From positions 1 to 19,201 of the forward strand of contig JALLAP010000108.1 in NCBI GenBank assembly GCA_036939355.1: a stretch of DNA of 19,201 bases, written 5' to 3'. Numbering within the stretch: the stretch's first letter is position 1; each line of letters starts with the position of its first letter. A program made the position numbers and the translations under genes. This DNA comes from Thalassiosira profunda (Eukaryota; Bacillariophyta; Thalassiosirophyceae; Thalassiosirales; Thalassiosiraceae). Positions 6,536 through 14,213 of this stretch are shown here, in pieces. The notes under the pieces were generated by a model, which saw only the letters and a list, made by a program, of their open reading frames with translations, did no database searches and was not told the origin of the DNA.

Positions 6536-8683
6536 ATGATGGCGACGCTGAATCACCGGCGGATCGTTCCATTCCTGCTCACAACGGCGTCATGGACCAT
6601 CGCGGGCGTCGCCTCCTTCTCCGTCGCCGTCCAACCCGCTCCTCCTGGACAGGCCGACGATAATTCCCGGTCGCTGTTTCCCTTCCAGGAGGAGGGCGCG
6701 GCGCGCCTCGTGTCCGACAAACGCCTCCTCCTGGCGGACGACATGGGCCTCGGCAAGACAGTGCAGTCCATTGCCGCGCTCAATTGCCTTTTTGCCATCG
6801 GGGAGGTGTCCCCAGACGATTGCCGGGTGCTCATCATTTGCCCGAAATCGGTGGTGGCCGTTTGGGTAGACGAGCTGGGGCGATGGCTGGACGAACGATA
6901 CTTCCCAATTGAGGATGGGCTGCACGTAATATCTGCGGGCAAGACCGAGCCGCTCGACGCACACGCATCTCGAGGAACAATCCAGATCGTCAACTACGAC
7001 ATCTGCCACAAATATCGACATATTTTGCAATCGATGACATATGATGTGCTCGTCTGCGACGAGGCCCACTACCTGAAATCGTCCCGGACGAAACGGAGCG
7101 ATGCCATCTTGGGAATCAAAGACGGGAACGGCATCCAAGCCAATTACATCTGGCTGTTGACGGGTACACCCATATTGAACCGGCCAAACGAAATCTACCC
7201 GCTGTTATGGGCGCTGGAGGAACGGCAATGGAGCTCGTACTACGCATTCGAGAAGACGTGGGGCGGATCCTTCAACGAGGTGTCGAACCTGGGCGAGCTG
7301 AAGCGGCTGATGCAGCCGCGAATGCTGCGAAGGAAGAAGGTGGACGTGCTGAGTGACCTCCCGCCCAAGCTCTACTCGATTGTGTCCCTGGAAGGGTCGG
7401 AAGAGGCCACCGAAAAAGAGCAGAGTTTTGCCTTCGATGCCTTCGGGATCGACCTCTCGGCCGCGGAACGGTGGAAAGGGTCGTCGAATGATTCGGAGGA
7501 AAGCCTGGGGGCGTTCGGGGAGGGGGCGACGTTGAGGAAGTACGGGATCGACAGACTTGGTGCGGACGCCATCAAGGCCCTCGCGAGCATACGCAGCTAC
7601 ACGGCGTCGCTGAAGGTCGAGCCGGCAGTGCAGCTGCTCAAAGAATACACGCGGTGCGAAAAAGTGGTTGTCTTTGCGCATCATCGGCGAGTCATTCTGG
7701 ATTTAGCGAATGAGTTTGGCGAGAAATGTGTACATATCATTGGTGGGATGGATTCCGAAACGCGTGCCGACGCTGTTGATCGATTCCAACATGACCCGAA
7801 CTGCCGATTGTTCATAGGAAGTATCCGTGCCGCAGGCGTGGGCCTCACGCTGACCGCTGCCTCTCACGTTGTCTTCATGGAGCTCGACTGGTCTCCGGGC
7901 ATCATGAAGCAGGCGGAGGATCGGTGTCACCGAGTCGGTCAGCAAGATTCGGTGCAGGTAGATTATTTTTGCTTCAAAGGGACTGTCGACGCGTGGATGG
8001 CAAAGCAGCTGGCACGAAAGTCTCAGGGCATCAGGAGAACGCTCGCCCAGGGCAGCAAGAGCAAGGGATCGTACCAACACAACTACAAGCTGGATTTTGG
8101 GAAGTTCCGAGGGATGTCAATTGACGAGATACCGTTCGATTACCTGAACAACTTTTTGTTGAAGGAGGACGTCTACCGCAAGAGGCCGGCGCTTTGGAAT
8201 GCATTGTATCTCAGCGACTTCGTCGACGAAGCTCCTCTCAATTTGGAGTTGGAGAAAGAAGACGAAGAGGAGGTGGATGGAGTGGCGTTTACATTCGACT
8301 TCGGCAAATTTTACGGTATGGAGTGGGGCCAGGTCCCTCAAAACTACCGAGATTGGGTGATTGAGGCGAGTGTTTGGAAGAAAAGAAAGGCCTTGTGGAT
8401 CGCGCTTCACGAAGGCGGTCTCGTGGAAGAAGAACCAGATTTGTCGGACGAGGACGACTTCCAGAAGAAGCCGGAAGAGCAGCCAGAGCAAAGGAAGAAA
8501 GAGTCAATTTCTGTGGAGTATACATTTGATTTCGGCAAATACAGTGGCAGACAATGGCGCGACGCGGACGAGGGATACCGAGAGTGGATCGTGAAGACGA
8601 AAGATGTGTGGAGGAAACGACGGGATCTGTGGGCAGCCTTGCACAAGGCAGGCCTCGTGGAGGAAAATCCAAACAGAGAATGA
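6536..8683 (+). CDS. SNF2-family ATPase, SMARCAL1-like, with three FGK modules
   Basis: The frame from the first ATG gives 715 residues; a second ATG at 6539 has a better context (A at -3, G at +4). The SNF2 core is complete: LLADDMGLGKT (Walker lysine K74), D175-E-A-H178, TGTP (motif III), VFAHHRRV, and motifs V/VI ending in QAEDRCHRVGQ. The short core and these motifs fit the SMARCAL1/ZRANB3 group, whose members remodel and reanneal DNA at stalled replication forks. There is no HARP domain. Instead the C-terminus has three tandem modules with FDFGK(F/Y)xG near residues 519, 587 and 664, each followed by a W or Y and a (V)xRKRxxLWxAL block. They resemble the FGKykG..W signature of DUF3820/ExoX-like C-terminal domains. 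The N-terminus (residues about 8-28) is basic then hydrophobic and ends VASF, like a diatom targeting leader. Repair or replication is the likely role. Confidence 0.88.
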   Translation: MMATLNHRRIVPFLLTTASWTIAGVASFSVAVQPAPPGQADDNSRSLFPFQEEGAARLVSDKRLLLADDMGLGKTVQSIAALNCLFAIGEVSPDDCRVLIICPKSVVAVWVDELGRWLDERYFPIEDGLHVISAGKTEPLDAHASRGTIQIVNYDICHKYRHILQSMTYDVLVCDEAHYLKSSRTKRSDAILGIKDGNGIQANYIWLLTGTPILNRPNEIYPLLWALEERQWSSYYAFEKTWGGSFNEVSNLGELKRLMQPRMLRRKKVDVLSDLPPKLYSIVSLEGSEEATEKEQSFAFDAFGIDLSAAERWKGSSNDSEESLGAFGEGATLRKYGIDRLGADAIKALASIRSYTASLKVEPAVQLLKEYTRCEKVVVFAHHRRVILDLANEFGEKCVHIIGGMDSETRADAVDRFQHDPNCRLFIGSIRAAGVGLTLTAASHVVFMELDWSPGIMKQAEDRCHRVGQQDSVQVDYFCFKGTVDAWMAKQLARKSQGIRRTLAQGSKSKGSYQHNYKLDFGKFRGMSIDEIPFDYLNNFLLKEDVYRKRPALWNALYLSDFVDEAPLNLELEKEDEEEVDGVAFTFDFGKFYGMEWGQVPQNYRDWVIEASVWKKRKALWIALHEGGLVEEEPDLSDEDDFQKKPEEQPEQRKKESISVEYTFDFGKYSGRQWRDADEGYREWIVKTKDVWRKRRDLWAALHKAGLVEENPNRE

Positions 8684-9070
8684 GACAGCAGAACTATTCA
8701 TAATGCCAAAGAACCTCCATCCTTTCAGTCTCGACCGGGACGGGGATGCACTTCACTTGGCTGCCTTATTGCGTGGGGTTGTGCACAAGTTGTGCTCATT
8801 TTCTAGCAGAAGTAAAATATTTACCCAGGGGTAAATTATTAGCCAGAATTTCGCCTCGGGGGTAGCTCTAGTCCAGTTCTCTTGAATTGTTTCGATATGT
8901 AAGAGGGGAATCTAGTACTACTTCTGACAACATAGTATTTACCCCTGTGTAGGAACTTCACTTTCTCGCAAAAATGAAATTGACTTGCTTCCACGATCGC
9001 CAGCTTGTAACACAAGCCGCCCCAACCTTCCTCTTCCCCCACAACCCGGCAAAACAACGCCCCAATCACG
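8684..9070. other. Intergenic spacer, no gene
   Basis: About 390 bp between the SNF2 gene and the Ser/Lys-rich protein gene, both on the plus strand. No protein-like frame is seen. It is notably more AT-rich than the flanking genes and contains the inverted repeats listed separately. Confidence 0.5.
8819..8946. repeat. Palindrome and matching inverted repeat
   Basis: ATTTACCC-AG-GGGTAAAT at 8819-8836 is a perfect 8-bp-arm palindrome. Its right half, CAGGGGTAAAT (8826-8836), is repeated in inverted orientation as ATTTACCCCTG at 8936-8946, giving an 11-bp perfect inverted repeat around a loop of about 99 bp. It may be the termini of a small non-autonomous element, or paired operator-like sites upstream of the gene starting at 9071. 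No target-site duplication is obvious. Confidence 0.5.
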
Positions 9071-9919
9071 ATGAGACACCTCCTGACCACGCTCGCCCTG
9101 GCCGCCGCCGCCTCCGCCCAGCTCGCGGCGGCGCCGATGCGGGGCATCCGCCGCCGCGCCATCGTCCGGGACGCGTGGGCGCTGGCGGAGGCGCGAATAT
9201 TGGAGGACGAGGACGCGGCGGCGACGTTCGCCGCTGCCCCGCTCTCGCTGTCCATGGGCGTGGGGGGCATCGAGTTCATGGCGGATGCCGGAGCGGAGAC
9301 GAGCAAGGCCGCAAAGAGCACGAGCTCGCCAACCACAAAGAAGTCGCCGTCGTCGTCCCCAACGATGTCGAAGTCGACAAAGAGTACGAAGAGCTCCAAG
9401 AGCTCCAAGGCATTGAGCTTCAGCATGAGCCTTCCGTCAAAGTCGGGCAAAAGCAAATCTAGCAAGAGCGATCTGAGTTTCAGCTTGAGCCTTCCGTCGA
9501 AGTCGGGCAAAAGCTTCAGCTTGAGTCTCCCGTCAAAGTCATCGAAAAGCAAGTCGTCGAAGTCGAGCAAATCTGAGCTGAGTTTTAGCATGGCAAAGTC
9601 GGTGAAGTCGGCCAAGAGCAAGGGCACGTCGAGCCCCACCACCGCGGAGGGGGACGCCGGAAGCAAGAGCGCAAAGAAGGGCAAGGCCGCCGCGGAGGAC
9701 GACGCCGGTCAGTCCATAGCTCGTTCCGAGAACGAGGACGGCTTCGCCATCCCGTTCGCTTCCGACATAGATTCGCAGACGGCGATGTACATTGGCATCG
9801 CGGCGGCGGTGGCCGCGGCCGTGGCAGTGGCGGCGATTGTGTATGCCAAGAGAAAGGGAGCGGCGCGGAGTCAGCCCGTGGGACAATTCAACAACAGTGG
9901 TGGGATGGTCATGGGATGA
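9071..9919 (+). CDS. Ser/Lys-rich single-pass membrane protein, silaffin/SAP-like
   Basis: The 282-residue protein starts at an ATG with A at -3. Residues 1-16 or 1-21 are a signal peptide (LLTTLALAAAASA). An RIL tripeptide at residues 42-44, before an acidic patch, resembles the RXL processing site of silaffins. Residues about 77-205 are dominated by Ser and Lys in SKS, SKSGKS and KSSKSSK runs, interleaved with LSFSMSLPSKSGK units repeated about three times; the DNA repeats too (9421-9480, 9481-9513 and onward). A transmembrane helix follows at about 239-261 (MYIGIAAAVAAAVAVAAIVY), then a KRK stop-transfer and a short tail ending GGMVMG. This signal peptide, lumenal Ser-rich region, TM helix and short tail order matches diatom silicalemma-associated proteins. 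In silaffins such lysines carry polyamines and such serines phosphate; that this applies here is inference. A general cell-surface protein is the alternative. Confidence 0.8.
   Translation: MRHLLTTLALAAAASAQLAAAPMRGIRRRAIVRDAWALAEARILEDEDAAATFAAAPLSLSMGVGGIEFMADAGAETSKAAKSTSSPTTKKSPSSSPTMSKSTKSTKSSKSSKALSFSMSLPSKSGKSKSSKSDLSFSLSLPSKSGKSFSLSLPSKSSKSKSSKSSKSELSFSMAKSVKSAKSKGTSSPTTAEGDAGSKSAKKGKAAAEDDAGQSIARSENEDGFAIPFASDIDSQTAMYIGIAAAVAAAVAVAAIVYAKRKGAARSQPVGQFNNSGGMVMG
9421..9600 (+). repeat. Imperfect tandem repeat coding LS(F)S-x-SLPSKSGKS
   Basis: Within the Ser/Lys-rich gene, a unit starting CAGCATGAGCCTTCCGTC recurs. The first copy spans about 60 bp (9421-9480). The second (9481-9513) is cut to about 33 bp. 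The third starts near 9516 with silent changes and a longer Ser/Lys tail. The copies differ mainly at third codon positions and in length, which suggests repeat slippage under selection for the Ser/Lys pattern. Confidence 0.65.
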
Positions 9920-10234
9920 GGACGGTGAATTCATGGTGAGGCTTCCGGGATGGCAACGTGGCGGGTGAAAGCCCGGAGCTGTCGCAATCGTCGTTTTGCA
10001 ACGAAGGAAAAGAAAACTGAAAATTCTATGTCGAAGAAGAGGCGTCGCTTAGTTGTCGTTGATGGTGTGTCCTCGAGTCTGTGTTGAACAGTAGGTATGA
10101 TTTGACCGGTTGCTGCTACATACTTAGGTATTTCCGAACGTGCGATATGAACCGTGTTTGTCGTTATAATCTAGCTGGCACATCTACTTCACATTCTCTT
10201 CCTGTTGGGGCCACTCTCGTAGCATCTAAAAGCG
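9920..10234. other. Convergent 3' spacer, no gene
   Basis: About 315 bp between the stop codons of the Ser/Lys-rich gene (plus) and the tetraspan gene (minus). It presumably contains both 3' UTRs. No coding frame or structured RNA is recognised. Confidence 0.5.
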
Positions 10235-11143
10235 CTACAATCGTCGCGCCATCTCGGAATAGCCAAACATCATCATCCAGCTCAGCACGCTCCCGATCAG
10301 TGCCGTCCAAACCACCTCCGGGTATATCACATTCTCGTCGTCGAACGCCAGCACCAGTATGATCAGCGCGTTGATAAAACACAGACAGAACAGGATCCAC
10401 CCCGCGATCACCAATCCGCCGAGGCAGCAGTGCTTTTTGTTCCCCCGCGATTTCGACTTGTGCCGCATGCCCGCGTAAAAGCTGCATAGGGTCGCGATGA
10501 CGAAGCACAATGTGGCCGCGCCGCCGGTGCCCACGGCCACGGCTCGAGCCACGGCGTAATCTTCATCTTCTGGATCGAGGCCGGCCATCCGCCAATCGTA
10601 CGCCTCGTAGGTCTTGAAAACGCACGCCAGCCCAAACACCAGCGCCAAAAAGAAGACGATGATCGACACAATCGAGAATTTGGAGAACTTTTGGGGTTTC
10701 CGCCGTGCCTCCTCCTCGGCCTTTCGCTTCGCGTCCTCCGCGGCCTTCTTCTTGGCCGCGGCCTCCGCCTTCTTCATATCCTCCTCGGCCTTCTTCTTCT
10801 TCGCGGCCTCGTCCGCTGCCGATTTGTTGTTTTTGCCGTCGCCCTTCTTGGGCTCCTTTTGCAACACCACGACGGTGGGTTGTTGTTCTTGATGGATGTA
10901 CGGGCAGCCGAACGAGGGCGGCGCGGGATAAAAGGGCGTGTACATGGGCGCCGGAGTCGGCATGGGGTAAGGAATGAACGCCGGCTGCGGGGGCGGGGCC
11001 GGCGGGGCGGCGGCCCCGTGGGAGATGTGGTGCACGTAGACCGTCGAGCCGTCGGATTGGACGGACTTCTGGGTCGTCTTTTGTGCTCCCGAGGGAGGCG
11101 CGGACGAGTACATGCTCGGCGGCAGGATGGTGTTGGCCGACAT
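10235..11143 (-). CDS. Four-pass membrane protein with Pro-rich and Lys/Ala-rich N-terminal region
   Basis: The first ATG in this frame is at 11143 (ACC before the ATG), giving 302 residues. Residues about 1-95 are rich in Pro, Ala and Tyr (PAPMYTPFYPAPPSF) and lack a signal peptide. Residues about 105-152 are a charged single helix of repeated A, K and E (AAKKKAAEDAKRKAEEEARRK), possibly a coiled coil or membrane-apposed helix. Four hydrophobic segments follow near 156-176, 201-224, 238-266 and 275-298, separated by a short acidic loop (DPEDEDYA) and a basic Cys-containing loop (KSKSRGNKKHCC). The four-helix layout with long cytoplasmic N-terminus resembles tetraspan/MARVEL-like proteins, but no family signature is certain. 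The protein is likely in an endomembrane or the plasma membrane; the function is unknown. Confidence 0.8.
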   Translation of the reverse strand: MSANTILPPSMYSSAPPSGAQKTTQKSVQSDGSTVYVHHISHGAAAPPAPPPQPAFIPYPMPTPAPMYTPFYPAPPSFGCPYIHQEQQPTVVVLQKEPKKGDGKNNKSAADEAAKKKKAEEDMKKAEAAAKKKAAEDAKRKAEEEARRKPQKFSKFSIVSIIVFFLALVFGLACVFKTYEAYDWRMAGLDPEDEDYAVARAVAVGTGGAATLCFVIATLCSFYAGMRHKSKSRGNKKHCCLGGLVIAGWILFCLCFINALIILVLAFDDENVIYPEVVWTALIGSVLSWMMMFGYSEMARRL

Positions 11144-11294
11144 GGTTGCAATCGGCGGCGGGGTGAGGTGCGTGGGGCGACAGCGTGGCGGGCGGGAGGG
11201 TGCAATACAATGTGAGACGATTGATTGGGCGGGGGCCGGGGGGTCGCTGCAAAAAGGACACAAGCGAAAAAGACGTTGCACGAGATTTTTGATG

Positions 11295-11332
11295 TTCTAC
11301 GGAGTAGGAATAAATATAATTCTACGTAGGAA
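11295..11332. repeat. Short direct repeat around an AT-rich core
   Basis: TTCTACGGAGTAGGAA (11295-11310) and TTCTACGTAGGAA (11320-11332) are near-identical, differing by a 3-bp deletion, and flank the AT-rich stretch TAAATATAA. It lies about 150-190 bp upstream of the tetraspan start codon, so it could be part of that promoter; this is inference. Confidence 0.35.
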
Positions 11333-11532
11333 TGCCTTTCTCGCTTGAAATCGGCTTGCTGCCGCGCCGTCCGTCGGGCGCCGGCGGGGGCCCGAGCGCA
11401 GTGCCAAGCAAAGGCAAAGCAGGACGCCAGAAGGAAGTGGGAAGCAGCGACGATGATGGATTGAACCCGGAGATTCGGAGAGGGGACGGCGAGAGCAGCG
11501 AGCGGAGGGCTCTTGTGCTTGAAGGGCAGACT

Positions 11533-11556
11533 TGTGCACATCAATGTGCACATCAT
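11533..11556. repeat. 12-bp tandem direct repeat
   Basis: TGTGCACATCAA is followed directly by TGTGCACATCAT. The core TGTGCACA is itself a palindrome. No associated gene is evident. Confidence 0.4.
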
Positions 11557-11899
11557 TGTCTCTCTGGCGAGGGACGCGACGAGGGGTGCAACCGGGACGG
11601 AGGACGATGGGCAGCCAGCGACGAATCACGAGCTGCGGCGCTCCACGCACTTGCGGCACGGTAAAAAGGCGACCGTGCTGCAATGATGCAGGCCCTCGAA
11701 CGGTGCTCGGCAGCGGCGAAGGGCGGCGAATCACGAGCTAAGACGACCGGCTGCAAATGGTTGCAGCGAAAGACAGCGACAAGCGACGACGCCGCCTTCG
11801 TCTCCGCCACCTCCATCGCATATCCCGATCACCCATCCCAGACGGAGGTCCACCGCCACACTAGCAAGTTGCAGCGGTCGCGGAGCTGGCGCCAAAACA

Positions 11900-12049
11900 A
11901 TGCAAACCCCGCCGCGTCGGAACCGCCCGATGAGGGAGGTGGCGATCCGCAGCCCTGCCTACGGCCAGGACGTCGCCCGCCGGATCGAGGCGATGGCGGT
12001 GCAGGCGGAGAGTGCTTACGGCAGGCGATCTGAACGATGTGCGGAATAG
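11900..12049 (+). CDS. Short open frame, uncertain
   Basis: A 49-residue frame beginning MQTPPRRNRP contains an amphipathic helix (VARRIEAMAVQAESAYGRRS) that looks more protein-like than its surroundings. No family is recognised, the context has no clear promoter or partner exon, and it may be chance or the relic of a larger gene. Confidence 0.15.
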   Translation: MQTPPRRNRPMREVAIRSPAYGQDVARRIEAMAVQAESAYGRRSERCAE

Positions 12050-12287
12050 ATGAAGACGATGGCGTAGAGCATACTGGCAATTCTTAGATTTCCTCAGCTG
12101 TTACCAACAGTCAATTCCAAACAGGATGCAACAGAATGCTAAATCAAACAGGACAGAGGGTGGGCTTGTCTCTACTGGCTCGTGAGGTGAATGCCGCGGG
12201 GCGTCGCTTCATGGGTGGCTTTGGGGCGGCTGTCTTGGCGCAGGTGTTCACGTCTCGCTCCCTCCAAGGCGCGTTCAAGGGTTGGTT

Positions 12288-13172
12288 TCATTCGCCCGAT
12301 GATGGGGCGTTAGCAGTAGTTGTTGTAGCAGGAGTAGGAGCGCTGTTGCTGAAGCCGAATGTATTCTGGCATGTGCTCTTGCACTCCTGCACACACTGAG
12401 CAAAGGTGACCAGTGACACAGTCAAGTCGAAGTTACCTGTCTCCCCGACTTTACCGAATCCGTGCACGAGGATGTAGTACGTCAAGGGATGATCGAGATT
12501 CAAATCGCCAAGCTCGGTCGTGACATCGCAGCCGTCAGCATCATCTTGGGCGGCAACACATACAAGACCGCCGGAGCAAGAGTTGGCGTCCTCGTCCGTA
12601 GCCCGGAAAATGGAGATCTGGGTATCGTAGTCGGCTTGGTTGCAGGTGGAGAGCCTGTGCAAGAGTTTGATGAGATTGGCGACGCCGAAAAGCATTGCAA
12701 AAGAAGCACTCTGGAGGGCTCACGTGACCGAGACTTTCTTGTTGTTCGGTACAGTCAACGCGTACCAGACGCCACGATTGGTCCTGACGGGCCGGCCACT
12801 TGGCTTCGGACAAGTATCTGGAACAATCCCGAGGTCTTCGTCCGTGGAACCAATGGTAGTGCCACTGACAGTCGTAGGCGTGTTCTTCTTTGGCCATGCA
12901 ATCACCTCCGCTGCGGTGCACTCATCGTTGGGCGGAGGGGGCGCTGTTGTTGTGCTTGTCGTTGTGCCCTTCGTGGTCGATTTCAGGGCTCTGCCATTGG
13001 CCACCCCAGTCCGGGCGGTGGAGGAGGAAGCGCCCCTGTGGTTGGGCAAGCGGAGGCGGTGTTCCTTGCCCTTGGAGACCTTGGGATCGTCGAGCCCTGA
13101 CGACGAGACATCGATCGACAGCGCGCCGGAGGTGATGGCAGCCAGCGCCGCGAGAGCGAGGGAGACCTTCAT
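12288..13172 (-). CDS. Secreted pre-peptidase C-terminal-like (PPC) domain protein
   Basis: Two exons, 13172-12724 and 12654-12288, join to give 271 residues. The 69-bp intron (GTGAGC...TGCACAG) restores a continuous domain across the junction, KKVSVT then LSTCNQ. Residues 1-18 are a signal peptide (MKVSLALAALAAITSGAL). A Thr-rich linker (TTKGTTTSTTTAPPPP) precedes a PPC-like beta domain at about 82-230. It has NDECTAAEVI, VSGTTIGST, GVWYALTVP, the conserved STCNQADYDTQISIF motif, acidic D-rich turns that often bind calcium, and YYILVHGFG..GNFDLTVS. Three or more cysteine pairs suggest disulfides. The C-terminal 40 residues are Cys/Thr-rich. PPC domains usually sit beside secreted proteases; no protease domain is present here. 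It is probably extracellular and adhesive or substrate-binding. The start context is good (ACC before ATG). Confidence 0.82.
12655..12723 (-). other. Intron of the PPC gene (69 bp)
   Basis: Donor GTGAGC and acceptor TTGCACAG. Removing it joins AC|G as a Thr codon and continues the PPC domain without gap. Although 69 is a multiple of three, retention places a TGA stop directly after the exon-1 codons, so only the spliced form encodes the full domain. Confidence 0.85.
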
Positions 13173-14213
13173 GGTTATCGCGATGCTTAGGCTTAGACAA
13201 TACAGAGAGTGGCACGGGATGAGAATAGGAGGGATAGATGCGCGCGGGGGACTTCATCAACTGTAGTTGTGCAAGCAGTCATGGCCGGATGGTCGTTGGC
13301 GCAGCAGGCGAGACAGAGCCCTTTTGCAGCCAGAGCGAGTGCAACTCGGCCGGTAAGCACCTTACGTTTCGGTTGTGAGTATTGCAGTTATCGAATGCGC
13401 TCGGAGCGGAGATGAGAATATGAGCCGCCTCTACGAGTTGTCCGCCTGCTTTTTGTAGTAGGCTCGCAATGGCGAACCAAACAACTAGCTTGCTCTGCGT
13501 GCAGCTCGACTTGCGAACTGTGCAATCAGCCGGAGAGGTTGGAAATGCATGAGCATCGCTCCAGTCAACAACTCCATCACCCGAACGCCGAAACTGCGAT
13601 CGAGAAGGGACTCGAACATCGAAGAGGAGTGAATGCGAGCTCTTCTCCAATCTGACATAAGTCTTTTTTCTTCGCGAGGAGTACATGAGAACACCTGAGA
13701 TAGGACAATTGTGAGTTTGTAGAAACGTGTGTGAAGTGCCTTGAACTGCCCTTGAGCTGCCCCGTCAGACACCTTTGCCGAGCAGAAGCAAACTACAGAT
13801 TTGAGAAAGAATGCTGACAACTCTTCCTGGGCGTGATGGGACGAGGCTCACTCAGCAATAAGCTTACACTCAAAAGAATTCTCAGCATACCTAGAATGCA
13901 GGCCGTATTTGCACTCTCCATCACCCGTGGCCTTTCAATCGATGGCCTTATTTTGGCCTATTGTCTGAAAGCAGTGGAATGATCATCACAATCGCACATT
14001 CGTCCTATCTTTGCTCAGATTACATAGAAAGAGCGACGCTTGATGCCGGGCTTGATGGCCAGGGCTGTGGACCTCGATGGCGGAAAGCATACTGATCGAG
14101 TACATTTGATGGCCAACTCCTCCGCAAACCGTCGAGGGTCTACCCCTCTCATACATCGAACGTGATCGACACCACCACGCCACTGCAGGTTGATCTTCAT
14201 TCCGCGTCGGGCC
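13173..14213. other. Long spacer with no confident gene
   Basis: About 1 kb between the PPC gene start and the MRT4 stop. Its right half has lower GC than the genes. Frames of 111-135 codons on the minus strand (13279-13820) overlap each other in different frames and lack domain-like sequence; one of them begins at a TTG rather than an ATG. The segment next to 13172 should hold the PPC promoter. A possible relic at 14015-14200 is listed separately. Confidence 0.4.
14015..14200 (-). pseudogene. Possible SUI1-like (eIF2D/DENR type) relic
   Basis: A 61-codon frame starting at ATG 14200 contains HVRCMRGVDPRRFAEELAIKC. This loosely resembles the central helix region of SUI1 domains in eIF2D-like factors, where a G-(I/V)-D-x-x-x-(F/L)-A-x-x-(L/F) pattern precedes a Cys. 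The rest of the domain, including the C-terminal strand motif IQG, is missing. The match is from memory and weak; it could equally be chance. It lies 14 bp downstream of the MRT4 stop on the same strand. Confidence 0.2.

Larger units (their letters stand above)
11144..12287. other. Long spacer without a convincing gene
   Basis: About 1.1 kb between the tetraspan gene (minus, promoter side) and the 3' end of the PPC gene. Several overlapping open frames exist on both strands but all are low-complexity Arg/Ser/Pro/Gly sequence typical of GC-rich non-coding DNA. The part next to 11143 should hold the tetraspan promoter. One short plus-strand frame at 11900-12049 is listed separately. Confidence 0.4.

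Noticed and set aside
8839..9684. 281-codon minus-strand frame with LLLPDFDGRLKLK repeats
   Set aside because: The repeats are the antisense reading of the Ser/Lys repeats; the start lies within the opposite gene and the plus strand has a signal peptide and TM helix in the right order.
12136..12399. 87-codon plus-strand frame opposite the end of the PPC gene
   Set aside because: No domain-like sequence and antisense to an assigned exon.
13590..13640. tRNA-like T-loop GTTCGAGTCCC on the minus strand
   Set aside because: The flanking bases do not form a T-stem and no D-arm, anticodon arm or acceptor stem could be found at proper spacing.
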